Assembly (NCBI GenBank): GCA_034440455.1
Contig: JAWXCB010000127.1
Coordinates: 1-17,447 of the forward strand
Source of the DNA: JAWXCB01 sp034440455
GTDB taxonomy: Bacteria > Bacteroidota > Bacteroidia > Chitinophagales > CAIOSU01
Length of the DNA stretch: 17,447 bases
Direction of reading: 5' to 3'
Under the pieces are notes generated by a model. The model worked only from the letters and a program-made list of their open reading frames with translations, was not told where the DNA came from and did not search any database. Numbering within the stretch: position 1 is the first letter of the stretch; the number at the start of each line of letters is the position of its first letter. Below, in pieces: positions 1 to 7,581 of the stretch. The translations under genes and the position numbers were made by a program.

Positions 1-211
1 ATCCCTTCACCAGTTGCTTCCCAGCAGAGCTGATGTCCGTTTCACTCAACTTAACAAAACTATATTTTTTAACCTGACACAGTTTGTTGAACAGACCCGA
101 TTACGGCTCTTGCAAAAATAATTTCACCCCGCAACCCAACCTTTTTCAAAACCTTGCGTAAACACGTGTGTATTTTCATTTTTTTTAACTAAAACAAAAA
201 AAACTTAAACA

Positions 212-859
212 ATGAAAAATGTTCGCATCGTTCTCTCAATTTACACCCGCATCGCGGTTGCAAATTTTATCAATGCTGTGCAGGCGATTATAGGCGCCCT
301 GACCGGCAATCCCAATTTCCCAACGCCCAATCCTTCACTGGCAAGCATCCAGGATGAGTTGGACGTGCTGCGCTCACAGCAGTCGCTCGTTGACCAGGGC
401 AATTTGAGCATGGTGCCTGCGCGCAACCAAACGCGCGACACCATTATGAGCCAGATTTTTCTGCTCAGTAACTACGTGCAATATCAAGCCAACAGCACCT
501 CTGCTGATGCTGAAGAAGCTGCCGTAAAAATTCAGTCAGCAAATTTCGTAGTGAGCGGTGAGCGCAATCCGATTGGCATTTTGCCGGGCGTTACCAACCT
601 GCGCTCAAAAAATCTTTCGCAGGCTGTGGAACTCGAATGGAAAAGTCTTTATGGCGCGCATGCTTACAGCGTGATGATGACCATCCAAAACCCCAACGAC
701 CCGCAAGCCGTGTGGACGGAAGTTGCCCTTTGCACCCGCAGCAAGGTAACGGTGACTGACCTCACCCCCGGGCAAGCGGTAGCCTTCAGAATATATGCGC
801 TCGGCAGTGCCGGAAAAGGACAGCCCAGCGACATCGTAACTGCAATGGCAGTATTGTAA
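212..859 (+). CDS. Fibronectin type III domain protein of unknown function
   Basis: 215 residues in two parts. The N-terminal half (about 15-105) looks helical, with a FPTPNPSLASI stretch followed by a Gln/Glu-rich region. The C-terminal part (about 125-215) has the marks of one FN3 fold: VTNLRS, a VELEW strand, an AYSV strand, the VTDLTPG turn and a closing FRIYALGSAGKG...SD segment. There is no clear signal peptide: the first 30 residues contain charged residues and a weak hydrophobic run, so the protein may stay in the cytoplasm or leave by another route. The ATG follows an A-rich leader (184-211), typical of Bacteroidota starts without a Shine-Dalgarno. It is followed by a hairpin and an intrinsic terminator, so it is probably monocistronic. 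The FN3 call is from visible motifs. The biological role is unknown. Confidence 0.8.
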   Translation: MKNVRIVLSIYTRIAVANFINAVQAIIGALTGNPNFPTPNPSLASIQDELDVLRSQQSLVDQGNLSMVPARNQTRDTIMSQIFLLSNYVQYQANSTSADAEEAAVKIQSANFVVSGERNPIGILPGVTNLRSKNLSQAVELEWKSLYGAHAYSVMMTIQNPNDPQAVWTEVALCTRSKVTVTDLTPGQAVAFRIYALGSAGKGQPSDIVTAMAVL

Positions 860-863
860 GAAA

Positions 864-911
864 AAGCTACAAGCCGCAAGGTTATAGCCTATAGCTTGAG
901 GCTTGTAGCTT
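864..911. repeat. Long imperfect hairpin with perfect 12-bp arms
   Basis: AAGCTACAAGCC (864-875) is the exact reverse complement of GGCTTGTAGCTT (900-911). Inside it CAAG (877-880) pairs with CTTG (895-898), and TATA (883-886) can pair with TATA (890-893). It starts five bases after the stop of the FN3 protein gene and is followed by another GAAGCTT. The composition resembles intergenic palindromic repeats rather than a classic terminator, because no T-run follows. Confidence 0.75.
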
Positions 912-952
912 GAAGCTTAAACTAACCAAACCCGCCTCCAGTCTTTGGTGAA

Positions 953-986
953 GCTCCCTCCCTTAAAAAAGGAGGGAGTTTTTTTT
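953..986 (+). terminator. Rho-independent terminator
   Basis: CTCCCTCC (954-961) pairs perfectly with GGAGGGAG (971-978) around a 9-base loop, followed directly by eight T (979-986). It lies about 95 bases after the stop of the FN3 protein gene and would end its transcript. On the other strand no T-run follows the stem, so it works in the + direction. Confidence 0.9.
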
Positions 987-997
987 GTGGATGTTGA

Positions 998-1026
998 GAG
1001 AACAGATTCTATCCCGCATGTGCGGG
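998..1026. repeat. REP-like palindrome with CCCGCA/TGCGGG arms
   Basis: GAGAACAGATTCT (998-1010) is followed by CCCGCA-TG-TGCGGG (1013-1026). The same 13-mer recurs at 17288-17300, and a CCCGCA/TGCGGG stem recurs at 4301-4313. The palindrome ends one base from the stop codon of the minus-strand gene at 1028 and could stabilise or end its transcript, although no T-run is present. Confidence 0.6.
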
Positions 1027-1027
1027 C

Positions 1028-1405
1028 TTACAACTTTTCTTTCACATACTTTTGTATAATATGCGGAACGCCAAATTGTGAATGAGCCACTTGCAGCGTA
1101 TCACCGGAAAGCAATTCCAAATCGCAGCCAGGCGGTGGCCACTGCGGGTAGTAGCCCGAGGAAGAAACGATTCCAGTAGAATCTTTTGTGAAGTAATAAA
1201 AGAAGCCGGGCGGTACAGACCGCAGCGTCATATCATAGCCTTCATCGGCAAATTCAATCTTGTATTGAAACGTATCTGCCGAAACCCAAGTGCCTGCAAG
1301 CAGCGCGGCATCAATACCGGGCTTGTTCTCATAGAGTGATTGCGCCTGCGCAAGGGTAACAGTAGTAACAAACAGAACTGTGAAAAAAGGTTTTGTGTGG
1401 CGCAT
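1028..1405 (-). CDS. Small secreted protein of unknown function
   Basis: 125 residues with a clear Sec signal peptide: positive MRHTKPF, a hydrophobic run, and a likely cut near AQA-Q (about residue 21). The mature part (about 100 residues) begins with LLAGTWVSADTFQYKIEF, a pattern of alternating strands reminiscent of lipocalin-like small beta-barrel proteins. It continues with a Pro/aromatic-rich segment (YYPQWPPPGCDLEL). Only one cysteine is present in the mature part, so no internal disulfide is expected. I do not recognise the family. It is transcribed divergently from gyrA and stands alone. The ATG at 1405 is preceded by an A/T-rich leader. Periplasmic location is inferred from the signal peptide, and the lipocalin likeness is only a suggestion. 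Confidence 0.75.
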   Translation of the reverse strand: MRHTKPFFTVLFVTTVTLAQAQSLYENKPGIDAALLAGTWVSADTFQYKIEFADEGYDMTLRSVPPGFFYYFTKDSTGIVSSSGYYPQWPPPGCDLELLSGDTLQVAHSQFGVPHIIQKYVKEKL

Positions 1406-1560
1406 GTTGAGTTGAAATTTAAATGAAATTACATGCTTTGCCGCATCAGTTTCATGTTTATAATCATCTTCGTTTGCCAGTATTTAATAGACCCGCAATT
1501 CACCGCGCAACCTGTGGAAAACTATCCCTCTATTGCTTCCTTTCCCTGCCTGCGATTGGT

Positions 1561-1568
1561 TAAATTTG
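1561..1568 (+). promoter_or_regulatory. Probable promoter -7 box for gyrA
   Basis: TAAATTTG is a perfect match to the Bacteroidota TAnnTTTG -7 element, 86 bases upstream of the gyrA ATG. No TTG -33 element is visible at the preferred spacing (the nearest, 1533-1535, is 25 bases away), so the call rests on the -7 box only. Confidence 0.45.
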
Positions 1569-1604
1569 TAGCGCTTGAAAATACTGGTTTTTCTATCAAC
1601 GAAT

Positions 1605-1651
1605 AACTATCAACTACGAACTAACAACTATCCACTAATAACTATCAACTA
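1605..1651 (+). repeat. Three copies of AACTATC(A/C)ACTA in the gyrA leader
   Basis: AACTATCAACTA (1605-1616), AACTATCCACTA (1626-1637) and AACTATCAACTA (1640-1651) lie just before the gyrA ATG at 1655. The first and third copies are part of an exact 15-mer AATAACTATCAACTA (1602-1616 and 1637-1651). The stretch is G-poor and should be unstructured in RNA, which would favour initiation without a Shine-Dalgarno sequence. Confidence 0.8.
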
Positions 1652-1654
1652 ACC

Positions 1655-4207
1655 ATGGCAGACGGAGGGAAAATTATCCAAATCAATATCGAAGAGGAAA
1701 TGAAGACAGCCTACATTGATTATTCAATGTCGGTGATTGTGGCGCGCGCTATTCCTGATGTGCGCGATGGGTTAAAGCCCGTGCATCGCAGGGTGCTGTA
1801 TGGCATGTTGGATTTGGGATTGGCAAGCAACCGCCCGCACAAGAAATCAGCGAGAATAGTAGGGGAGGTGTTGGGTAAATATCACCCCCACGGTGACGGC
1901 TCAGTTTATGACGCGATGGTGCGCATGGCGCAGGAGTGGTCATTGCGCTATCCCCTCGTTGACGGGCAGGGCAACTTCGGCTCCATAGATGGCGATAGCC
2001 CTGCGGCAATGCGCTACACCGAAGCAAGGCTTTCAAAGGTTGCCGAAGAAGTGCTCAAAGACCTCGACAAAGACACCGTTGATTTTCAAAACAACTTTGA
2101 CGACACGCTCAAGGAGCCTACCGTGCTGCCTTCGCGCATCCCCACTTTGCTGGTGAATGGTTCATCGGGCATCGCGGTGGGCATGGCTACAAACATCCTT
2201 CCCCACAACCTCAGCGAAGTGATTGACGGCACCATGGCATACATTGATAATAAGGAGATTACAGTAGAGCAGTTGATGCAGTATGTGAAGGCGCCTGATT
2301 TCCCCACCGGGGGAACAATTTATGGATATGATGGCGTGAAAGATGGCTTCCTTACCGGAAGGGGAAAAGTAGTGGTGCGCGCAAAAACAGAAATCATCAC
2401 CGAAGAAAAGAACGACCGCGAAAAGATTATAATTACAGAAATCCCTTATCAGGTAAATAAGGAAGTGCTGGTGGCGAAAATCGGGGAGTTGGTGAATGAG
2501 AAAATGATTGAAGGCATCTCCGATGTAAAAGACCTCAGCAACCGCGATGGCATTTTGATTGAAATCTACCTGAAGCGCGATGCCAATGCGCAGGTGGTGC
2601 TCAACCAGTTATATCATTCCACCCCGCTCGAAACATCCTATGGCATCAACAACATCGCCCTGGTGGATGGTCGCCCGATGTTGATTAACCTGCGCGACTT
2701 CATCAAGCACTTCGTAAACTTCCGCCACGAGGTAGTAGTGCGCAGAACAAAGTTTGAATTAGCGGATGCCGAAAAGCGCGCACACATCTTAGAAGGTTTA
2801 TTGATTGCCCTCGACCATCTTGATGCAGTAATCAAACTCATCCGCGAATCACGCGACCCCGAAACCGCCCAGTCGGGCTTGATGTCAAACTTCAAACTCT
2901 CCGAAATTCAGGCAAAGGCAATCCTCGAAATGCGCCTGCAAAGATTGACAGGGCTTGAACGGGAAAAGATTAAGAATGAGTATGATGAAATTATGAAGTT
3001 TATCGCCCATTGCAAAGAGATTCTTGGCAATGAATCGCTCCGAATGCAAATCATCAAAGATGAATTGCAGGAAATAAAGAAGAAGTATGGCGATGAGCGC
3101 AGAACGCAAATCGAAATGTCAGGCGATGATATGAACATCACGGATTTGATTCCGAATGACCATCATGTCATTACCATCTCGCACCTCGGTTATATTAAGA
3201 GAACACCTGCTATAGAATATCGCACACAGGGTAGGGGAGGCAGAGGTTCAAGAGGGGGCGCTACGCGCGAAGAAGATTTCATTGAATTCATCTTCACCGC
3301 AACTGCCCATGAATATCTGCTCATGTTCACCGAGCAGGGGCAATGCTACTGGCTGCGTGTGTATGAAATTCCCGAAGGAACAAAAACATCGAAAGGAAGA
3401 CCACTGCAAAACCTCATCGGTCTTGAAACAGGCGACAAGGTGAAAGCATTCATTGACATCAAGAGCCTTGATGATGTAGATGCCCTGCAGAACCAATGCG
3501 TAGTGCTATGTACAAAGAAAGGCGTGATAAAGAAAACAACCTTAGAGGCGTATTCGCGTCCGCGCGCAAACGGCATCCGCGCCATCAACGTGCATGAAGG
3601 CGATACCCTGCTCGAAGCAAAACTTACAGATGGCAACAGTTACATTATCATGGCGACTCGTTATGGTAATGCAATCCGCTTCCCCGAACAGAAAGTGCGC
3701 CCGATGGGCAGAACAGCATCCGGTGTGCGTGGAGTAACCCTGCAAGGCACCGATGATGAAGTGGTAGGAATGATTTGCGTTCCGAAAGGCGACACCACTA
3801 AAACGATTATGGTGGTTTCTGAAAAAGGATTCGGCAAGCGTTCAGATTTGGATGAATTGGATGAAACCGGAAAACCGATTCTGGATGAAAACGGAGAACC
3901 ACTCAGCGTTTACCGCATCACCAATCGTGGCGGCAAAGGCGTGCGCACCATCAAGGTGACAGAGAAAACAGGCAGCCTCATCGCAATGAAAGATGTAACC
4001 GATGAAGATGACCTGATGATAATCACCAAAGACGGCATCACCATCCGTATGCCACTGAAAGACATCCGCGTGATGGGACGCGCCACACAAGGCGTAACGC
4101 TCATCAAATTGGATGAAGGCGATGCAATAGCAGCCGTCACCAAAGTAACAGACCCGAGTGGAGCGGTAGAAGAAGGTAACGAAGAACCAACATCACCTGA
4201 AGCATAG
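1655..4207 (+). CDS. gyrA: DNA gyrase subunit A
   Basis: 850 residues (E. coli GyrA is 875). This is the DNA-breaking subunit of the A2B2 gyrase that introduces negative supercoils. The N-terminal breakage-reunion domain holds the winged-helix motif KYHPHGD (75-81) and the catalytic Tyr121 preceded by Arg120 in AAMRYTE. Numbering runs one behind E. coli. The C-terminal half has the GyrA box QGRGGRG (525-531), which separates gyrase from topoisomerase IV ParC, followed by beta-pinwheel blades and an acidic tail (EEGNEEPTSPEA). In the quinolone-resistance region the position equal to E. coli Ser83 is Gly82; the position equal to Asp87 is Asp86, unchanged. The ATG is the only sensible start, since MADGGKIIQINIEEEMKTAY matches the family N-terminus. 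A secreted TPR gene follows after an interspersed element. Confidence 0.97.
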   Translation: MADGGKIIQINIEEEMKTAYIDYSMSVIVARAIPDVRDGLKPVHRRVLYGMLDLGLASNRPHKKSARIVGEVLGKYHPHGDGSVYDAMVRMAQEWSLRYPLVDGQGNFGSIDGDSPAAMRYTEARLSKVAEEVLKDLDKDTVDFQNNFDDTLKEPTVLPSRIPTLLVNGSSGIAVGMATNILPHNLSEVIDGTMAYIDNKEITVEQLMQYVKAPDFPTGGTIYGYDGVKDGFLTGRGKVVVRAKTEIITEEKNDREKIIITEIPYQVNKEVLVAKIGELVNEKMIEGISDVKDLSNRDGILIEIYLKRDANAQVVLNQLYHSTPLETSYGINNIALVDGRPMLINLRDFIKHFVNFRHEVVVRRTKFELADAEKRAHILEGLLIALDHLDAVIKLIRESRDPETAQSGLMSNFKLSEIQAKAILEMRLQRLTGLEREKIKNEYDEIMKFIAHCKEILGNESLRMQIIKDELQEIKKKYGDERRTQIEMSGDDMNITDLIPNDHHVITISHLGYIKRTPAIEYRTQGRGGRGSRGGATREEDFIEFIFTATAHEYLLMFTEQGQCYWLRVYEIPEGTKTSKGRPLQNLIGLETGDKVKAFIDIKSLDDVDALQNQCVVLCTKKGVIKKTTLEAYSRPRANGIRAINVHEGDTLLEAKLTDGNSYIIMATRYGNAIRFPEQKVRPMGRTASGVRGVTLQGTDDEVVGMICVPKGDTTKTIMVVSEKGFGKRSDLDELDETGKPILDENGEPLSVYRITNRGGKGVRTIKVTEKTGSLIAMKDVTDEDDLMIITKDGITIRMPLKDIRVMGRATQGVTLIKLDEGDAIAAVTKVTDPSGAVEEGNEEPTSPEA

Positions 4208-4211
4208 TAGC

Positions 4212-4332
4212 GTCATTGCAAGGGAAAAGAGCCATTGTGCGGTTAGCTATTAACGAAGCATTGCCATGTTTTTAGTTTATTCTTATTTTGGGATTGCTTT
4301 CCCGCAATGCGGGATTCCTCGCTCGCAATTAC
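4212..4332. repeat. Degenerate MITE-like palindromic element
   Basis: The left end GTCATTGCAAG (4212-4222) matches the reverse complement of the right end CTCGCAATTAC (4322-4332) at 9 of 11 positions. Inside, GAAGCATTGCC (4255-4265) mirrors GGGATTGCTTT (4290-4300). The layout recalls the widespread interspersed family with GTCATTGCGAGG ends and GAAGCAATC inner arms. The two ends are diverged and no ORF lies inside. It fills almost all of the gap between gyrA and the TPR gene. Confidence 0.6.
4301..4313. repeat. CCCGCA-A-TGCGGG palindrome
   Basis: Perfect 6-bp arms around a single base, inside the right part of the MITE-like element. The arms are the same as those at 1013-1026, followed by GATTCC, so it may be a nested REP-type unit. 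Confidence 0.6.
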
Positions 4333-4360
4333 TATATGCATAAATGATGTGGCTTGAATC

Positions 4361-4391
4361 TTGGTCATTTCCTCAGGTTGGCATATCTTTC
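4361..4391 (+). promoter_or_regulatory. Probable promoter of the TPR protein gene
   Basis: TTG (4361-4363), 20 bases, then TATCTTTC (4384-4391), which is one mismatch from TAnnTTTG. Spacing fits Bacteroidota promoters. Transcription would begin near 4398, about 40 bases before the ATG at 4438, which argues against the longer reading frame beginning at 4354. Confidence 0.45.
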
Positions 4392-4437
4392 GCAGTCAAA
4401 ACCACATTTTAATTCTAAAACCAAAACAAATCAACAG

Positions 4438-5670
4438 ATGAGAATCTTATCATCAATAGCTTTTTTGCTTTGCTTATCCATTTCACTTTTCGCGCAAAGC
4501 GGAAAGTACAACACGGCTGTGTTCAGCCTTGAAGAATATCAAAACAGCCAATACAAAGAAACCGATGCCTTGCTCGAAGCGCTGGAAGCGATAAACTCAA
4601 CAGCGCTTGATGCAGAATGGGCATTGAAGCCAAAGGTGTGGTTTCTGAAAGCGAAAATCAATGATTATATCTATCAGGATTCCATTCTGTCAAATCAGCA
4701 AACCAAAGCCCCTTTTGACGCTGCGGAAGGTTATAGAAAATCCCTCAGCTTCCCGAACGAAAAATTCAACGATGCAAAGCTGGCAAAGGAAATGCTCTTT
4801 ATTCTCGCTACCAGAATGTATAACACAGGCGTTGTGCTCATTCAGGCAAAGGATGATGACAATGCAAATAAATATTTTGAAGAAGTACGCAACGCAAAGA
4901 AGTTTCTCGATAGCATCGGCTACACCAAAGAAATGGAAGAAAAAAACAGGAATATCTTCGAGCAGACCGAACGTGACGCCACTTACAACGCAGCTATTTG
5001 CCTGCTAAGATTGGATAAAAAAGAAGAAGCCAAAGTAATAATGCAGGAACTGATGGACCGCAACTATGACAGCCCCGATATTTACCGCATCGTTTCCAAC
5101 TATAATCTCGAAGCAGGCGACACCACAAAAGCCCTTGAGATTCTTGATAAAGCAATCGCGCGTTATCCCGAAGACATCAACCTGCTTGTTTCCAAGCTAA
5201 ATGTATTTATTGCTCAAAAGAAATCTGAACAGGCTTTAGCCATGATTGAGAAAGCTGTGCAATTAGACCCTAAGAACACAGACATCCTGTTCGTGCTGGG
5301 CGATGCGTATGCAAAAGCCGGCAAGGAAGCTGAATCAGAACAAACGTATTTGAAAATTGCAGAGATTGACCCGCAAGGAGACAATGCTTTTAAAGCATAC
5401 AACAATTTGGGAGCTATGTATATTGATCAGGGAAATACGCTCAACAAACGCTTGCTGGATGACTCTAAACTCTCTGAAAAACAATACGAAGAAATCACTG
5501 CGCAGCGCAATGTGATTTACGCCAAAGCAATACCGCATTTGGAAAAAGCATTGGCGATAAAATCCAACGACAAGCAAATTCTCCGCGTTCTTAAAGAAGT
5601 GTATGCAAAGCTTGGGCAGTATGATAAGTCGAAGCAAATGAAGGAACAGTTGGAACAGCTTGGCGGCTAA
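4438..5670 (+). CDS. Secreted tetratricopeptide repeat protein
   Basis: 410 residues. The frame is open from 4354, but the ATG at 4438 is preferred. It gives a classic signal peptide (MRILSSIAFLLCLSISLFAQ, cut near FAQ-S), it has an A-rich leader just upstream, and a probable promoter overlaps the upstream extension. The mature protein is helical. TPR-like pairs are clearest at about 210-320 (KALEILDKAIARYPEDINLL, EQALAMIEKAVQLDPKNTDIL, ESEQTYLKIAEIDP), with another near the C-terminus (AIPHLEKALAIKSNDKQIL, then a final helix pair). TPRs mediate protein contacts, and the signal peptide puts this one in the periplasm. It follows gyrA on the same strand, but the MITE-like element and its own promoter suggest separate transcription. 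Binding partners are unknown. Confidence 0.88.
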   Translation: MRILSSIAFLLCLSISLFAQSGKYNTAVFSLEEYQNSQYKETDALLEALEAINSTALDAEWALKPKVWFLKAKINDYIYQDSILSNQQTKAPFDAAEGYRKSLSFPNEKFNDAKLAKEMLFILATRMYNTGVVLIQAKDDDNANKYFEEVRNAKKFLDSIGYTKEMEEKNRNIFEQTERDATYNAAICLLRLDKKEEAKVIMQELMDRNYDSPDIYRIVSNYNLEAGDTTKALEILDKAIARYPEDINLLVSKLNVFIAQKKSEQALAMIEKAVQLDPKNTDILFVLGDAYAKAGKEAESEQTYLKIAEIDPQGDNAFKAYNNLGAMYIDQGNTLNKRLLDDSKLSEKQYEEITAQRNVIYAKAIPHLEKALAIKSNDKQILRVLKEVYAKLGQYDKSKQMKEQLEQLGG

Positions 5671-5697
5671 ATAATTTTTGTTCCTTTTGATAAATAG

Positions 5698-5754
5698 CCC
5701 CGTCCTTTAGGTCGGGGGTTACAATAGATAATTGATTGCCGAACGGCTTTAGCC
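5698..5754. repeat. Two-hairpin REP-like element
   Basis: First hairpin: CCCCG (5698-5702) pairs with CGGGG (5713-5717), with a T/T mismatch, then CC (5704-5705) with GG (5710-5711) around a TTTA loop. Second: GGCT (5745-5748) with AGCC (5751-5754). It lies between the TPR gene and aidB. The upstream ATG of the aidB frame (5736) falls inside this repeat, which is one reason to reject it as the start. Confidence 0.6.
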
Positions 5755-5798
5755 CTTTTATCAAAACAGAATCTTCTTTTAACTATAGCTCCTTATTT

Positions 5799-7439
5799 AT
5801 GAAAACCCACGAAGTATTCAATCAGGTATCCGCGTATGAAAACATCAACCTGTTTGAAACCGACAGGCTGCTGTCGGAACTCGTAAAGAAAAATGAAGCG
5901 GGTTGGGCAATGCCACAATTAAAAGCTTACGGACAGAAACTTGGAACGACTGAGTGGATTGAAAAAGGATACCTCGCCAATAAACACACGCCCGTTTTTC
6001 ATTCGCACGACCGCTTTGGCAATCGTATAGATTTCATTGAGTTTCATCCTGCGTATCATGAGATTATGGCGCTCGCCTTCGAGTCGGGATTGCACTCCTT
6101 GCCTTGGACCGAAAATAGAAAAGGCGCACACTTAGCCCGCCTGGGATTGGATTACATGCACGCGCAGAACGAGTCGGGTTCAGGCTGTCCCGTCACGATG
6201 ACGTTTTCATGCGTTCCTGCAATCAAGAATCATTTACCACAAGCTGACGAATGGCTTTCAAAAATTCTCAGCAATAAATATGACCCCGCAAATAAACCAC
6301 ACACACAGAAAGCAGGACTAACCATCGGCATGGCGATGACAGAAAAGCAGGGCGGAACTGACGTGCGGGCAAACACCACACAAGCTAAACCAACAGGAAG
6401 AGCAGGAGCGGGTGAAGCATACACGATAACCGGGCACAAATGGTTTTGTTCCGCGCCCATGTGCGATGCTTTTCTTACGCTGGCACAAACAGAAAACGGA
6501 TTGTCGTGTTTCCTCATGCCGCGTTGGCTGCCTGATGGCACAAAAAACACCTGGCAGATTCAACGTCTGAAAGATAAGCTGGGCAATCGTTCAAACGCAT
6601 CCAGTGAAATTGAAATGAAAAACGCCATCGGTTGGCTGCTGGGTGATGAAGGTCGGGGAGTGCCGGTGATTATCGAGATGGTTGCAATGACGCGCTACGA
6701 TTGCATGATTGGCTCTTCGGGATTAATCAGGCGCGGAGTTGCGGAAGCCGTGCATCATTGCGCATATCGCAAAGTGCAAGGAGAGTTGTTGATTAACCAA
6801 CCGCTGATGCAAAACGTCCTTGCTGACCTTTGCCTCGAAGCAGAAGCAGCGCTGGCAATGACTTACCGCGCTTCAGTTTGTTTAGAAAATTCAGATAACG
6901 AAGCAGAACAATTATTGCTTCGCCTGTTAATGCCCATCGGAAAATATTGGATAACAAAACGCGCTGCGCCATTGCTTGTAGAAGCAATGGAATGTCAAGG
7001 CGGGAATGGTTATGTAGAACAAGGAATTATACCGCGCCTTTATCGTGAAGCGCCCGTAAATGCGATTTGGGAAGGCAGCGGAAACGTGCAATGTTTGGAT
7101 GTGATACGTGCCATCGGAAAAGCGCCCCAGACGTTGGATGTGTTTATTTCAGAATTAGATTCTTCTTCTGGTGTCAATCCGATTTATGATAAGTATCTGA
7201 CTGACTTAAAGAATAAACTTAGTCAAATCGGAACCACACCAAACCAAGCAAGACGTTTTACAGAAAATCTTGCAGTTGCTATGCAGGCTGCTCAATTGAT
7301 AAAATCAGGCAATCACTTCGTTGCCGATGCTTTTTGCCAATCTCGTTTAAGCAACAATCCTGGATTGTTGTTTGGTAATTTGCCTGATGGGATTGATTAC
7401 AAATCAATTATCACTCGGTTTATTCCAATTTTGATTTAA
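5799..7439 (+). CDS. aidB: AidB-type acyl-CoA dehydrogenase homologue
   Basis: 546 residues from the ATG at 5799 (E. coli AidB is 541). The N-terminus THEVFNQ aligns with E. coli THTVFNQ, so the in-frame ATG at 5736 is rejected. Motifs in order: FHPAYHEIM (about 82-90), MTFSCVPA (about 134-141), MTEKQGGTDV (180-189, flavin-binding region), GHKWFCSAP (about 212-220), RLKDKLGNRSNAS (277-289 in the longer frame), EAMECQGGNGY, and NAIWEGSGN with Glu425. AidB is an FAD flavoprotein of the acyl-CoA dehydrogenase superfamily, induced in E. coli by alkylation damage and able to bind DNA through its C-terminal domain. Whether this one has a repair, regulatory or metabolic role is not shown by sequence. 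No Ada or AlkB gene is nearby. Confidence 0.92.
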   Translation: MKTHEVFNQVSAYENINLFETDRLLSELVKKNEAGWAMPQLKAYGQKLGTTEWIEKGYLANKHTPVFHSHDRFGNRIDFIEFHPAYHEIMALAFESGLHSLPWTENRKGAHLARLGLDYMHAQNESGSGCPVTMTFSCVPAIKNHLPQADEWLSKILSNKYDPANKPHTQKAGLTIGMAMTEKQGGTDVRANTTQAKPTGRAGAGEAYTITGHKWFCSAPMCDAFLTLAQTENGLSCFLMPRWLPDGTKNTWQIQRLKDKLGNRSNASSEIEMKNAIGWLLGDEGRGVPVIIEMVAMTRYDCMIGSSGLIRRGVAEAVHHCAYRKVQGELLINQPLMQNVLADLCLEAEAALAMTYRASVCLENSDNEAEQLLLRLLMPIGKYWITKRAAPLLVEAMECQGGNGYVEQGIIPRLYREAPVNAIWEGSGNVQCLDVIRAIGKAPQTLDVFISELDSSSGVNPIYDKYLTDLKNKLSQIGTTPNQARRFTENLAVAMQAAQLIKSGNHFVADAFCQSRLSNNPGLLFGNLPDGIDYKSIITRFIPILI

Positions 7440-7510
7440 GCAGACTTTTAAAACCTCCCTGACTTCTAATTTCAATTTTACTTCTTTCCTATAATTGATA
7501 TTATGTTAAG

Positions 7511-7543
7511 TTGGATTTTTCGGCATTTAACAGATTACATTTG
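7511..7543 (+). promoter_or_regulatory. Promoter of the MECR-like reductase gene
   Basis: TACATTTG (7536-7543) is a perfect Bacteroidota -7 box, and TTG (7511-7513) lies 22 bases upstream as a -33 element. The expected transcript start near 7550 leaves a leader of about 30 bases before the ATG at 7582. The gene is thus probably not solely read through from aidB. Confidence 0.55.
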
Positions 7544-7581
7544 TGCAATCATCTTCTTATCCATTTTGAAAAATTCTTTTA

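Noticed and set aside
1..211. Open frames at the left edge: 39 codons to a stop at 119-121 on +, and a minus-strand frame from about 100 to the edge containing SETDISSAGKQLVKG
   Set aside because: Neither is recognisable, neither has an ATG start in view, and the minus frame has an in-frame stop near 103. A TAGTTTTG box (62-55, minus) is suggestive of a gene starting at the edge but has no -33 partner. Nothing in this stretch is called.
1602..1651. Repeat cluster as a CRISPR remnant
   Set aside because: Units are 12 bases, spacers are 2-9 bases and no cas gene is near.
1655..4207. ParC/topoisomerase IV as an alternative for the gyrase gene
   Set aside because: The intact GyrA box QGRGGRG and the full set of C-terminal blades indicate GyrA.
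4354..4437. Upstream extension of the TPR protein to an ATG at 4354
   Set aside because: It would bury the signal peptide behind 28 polar residues and overlaps the probable promoter.
5736..5798. Upstream extension of AidB to an ATG at 5736
   Set aside because: It begins inside a REP-like hairpin, and the alignment with E. coli AidB begins at the ATG at 5799.
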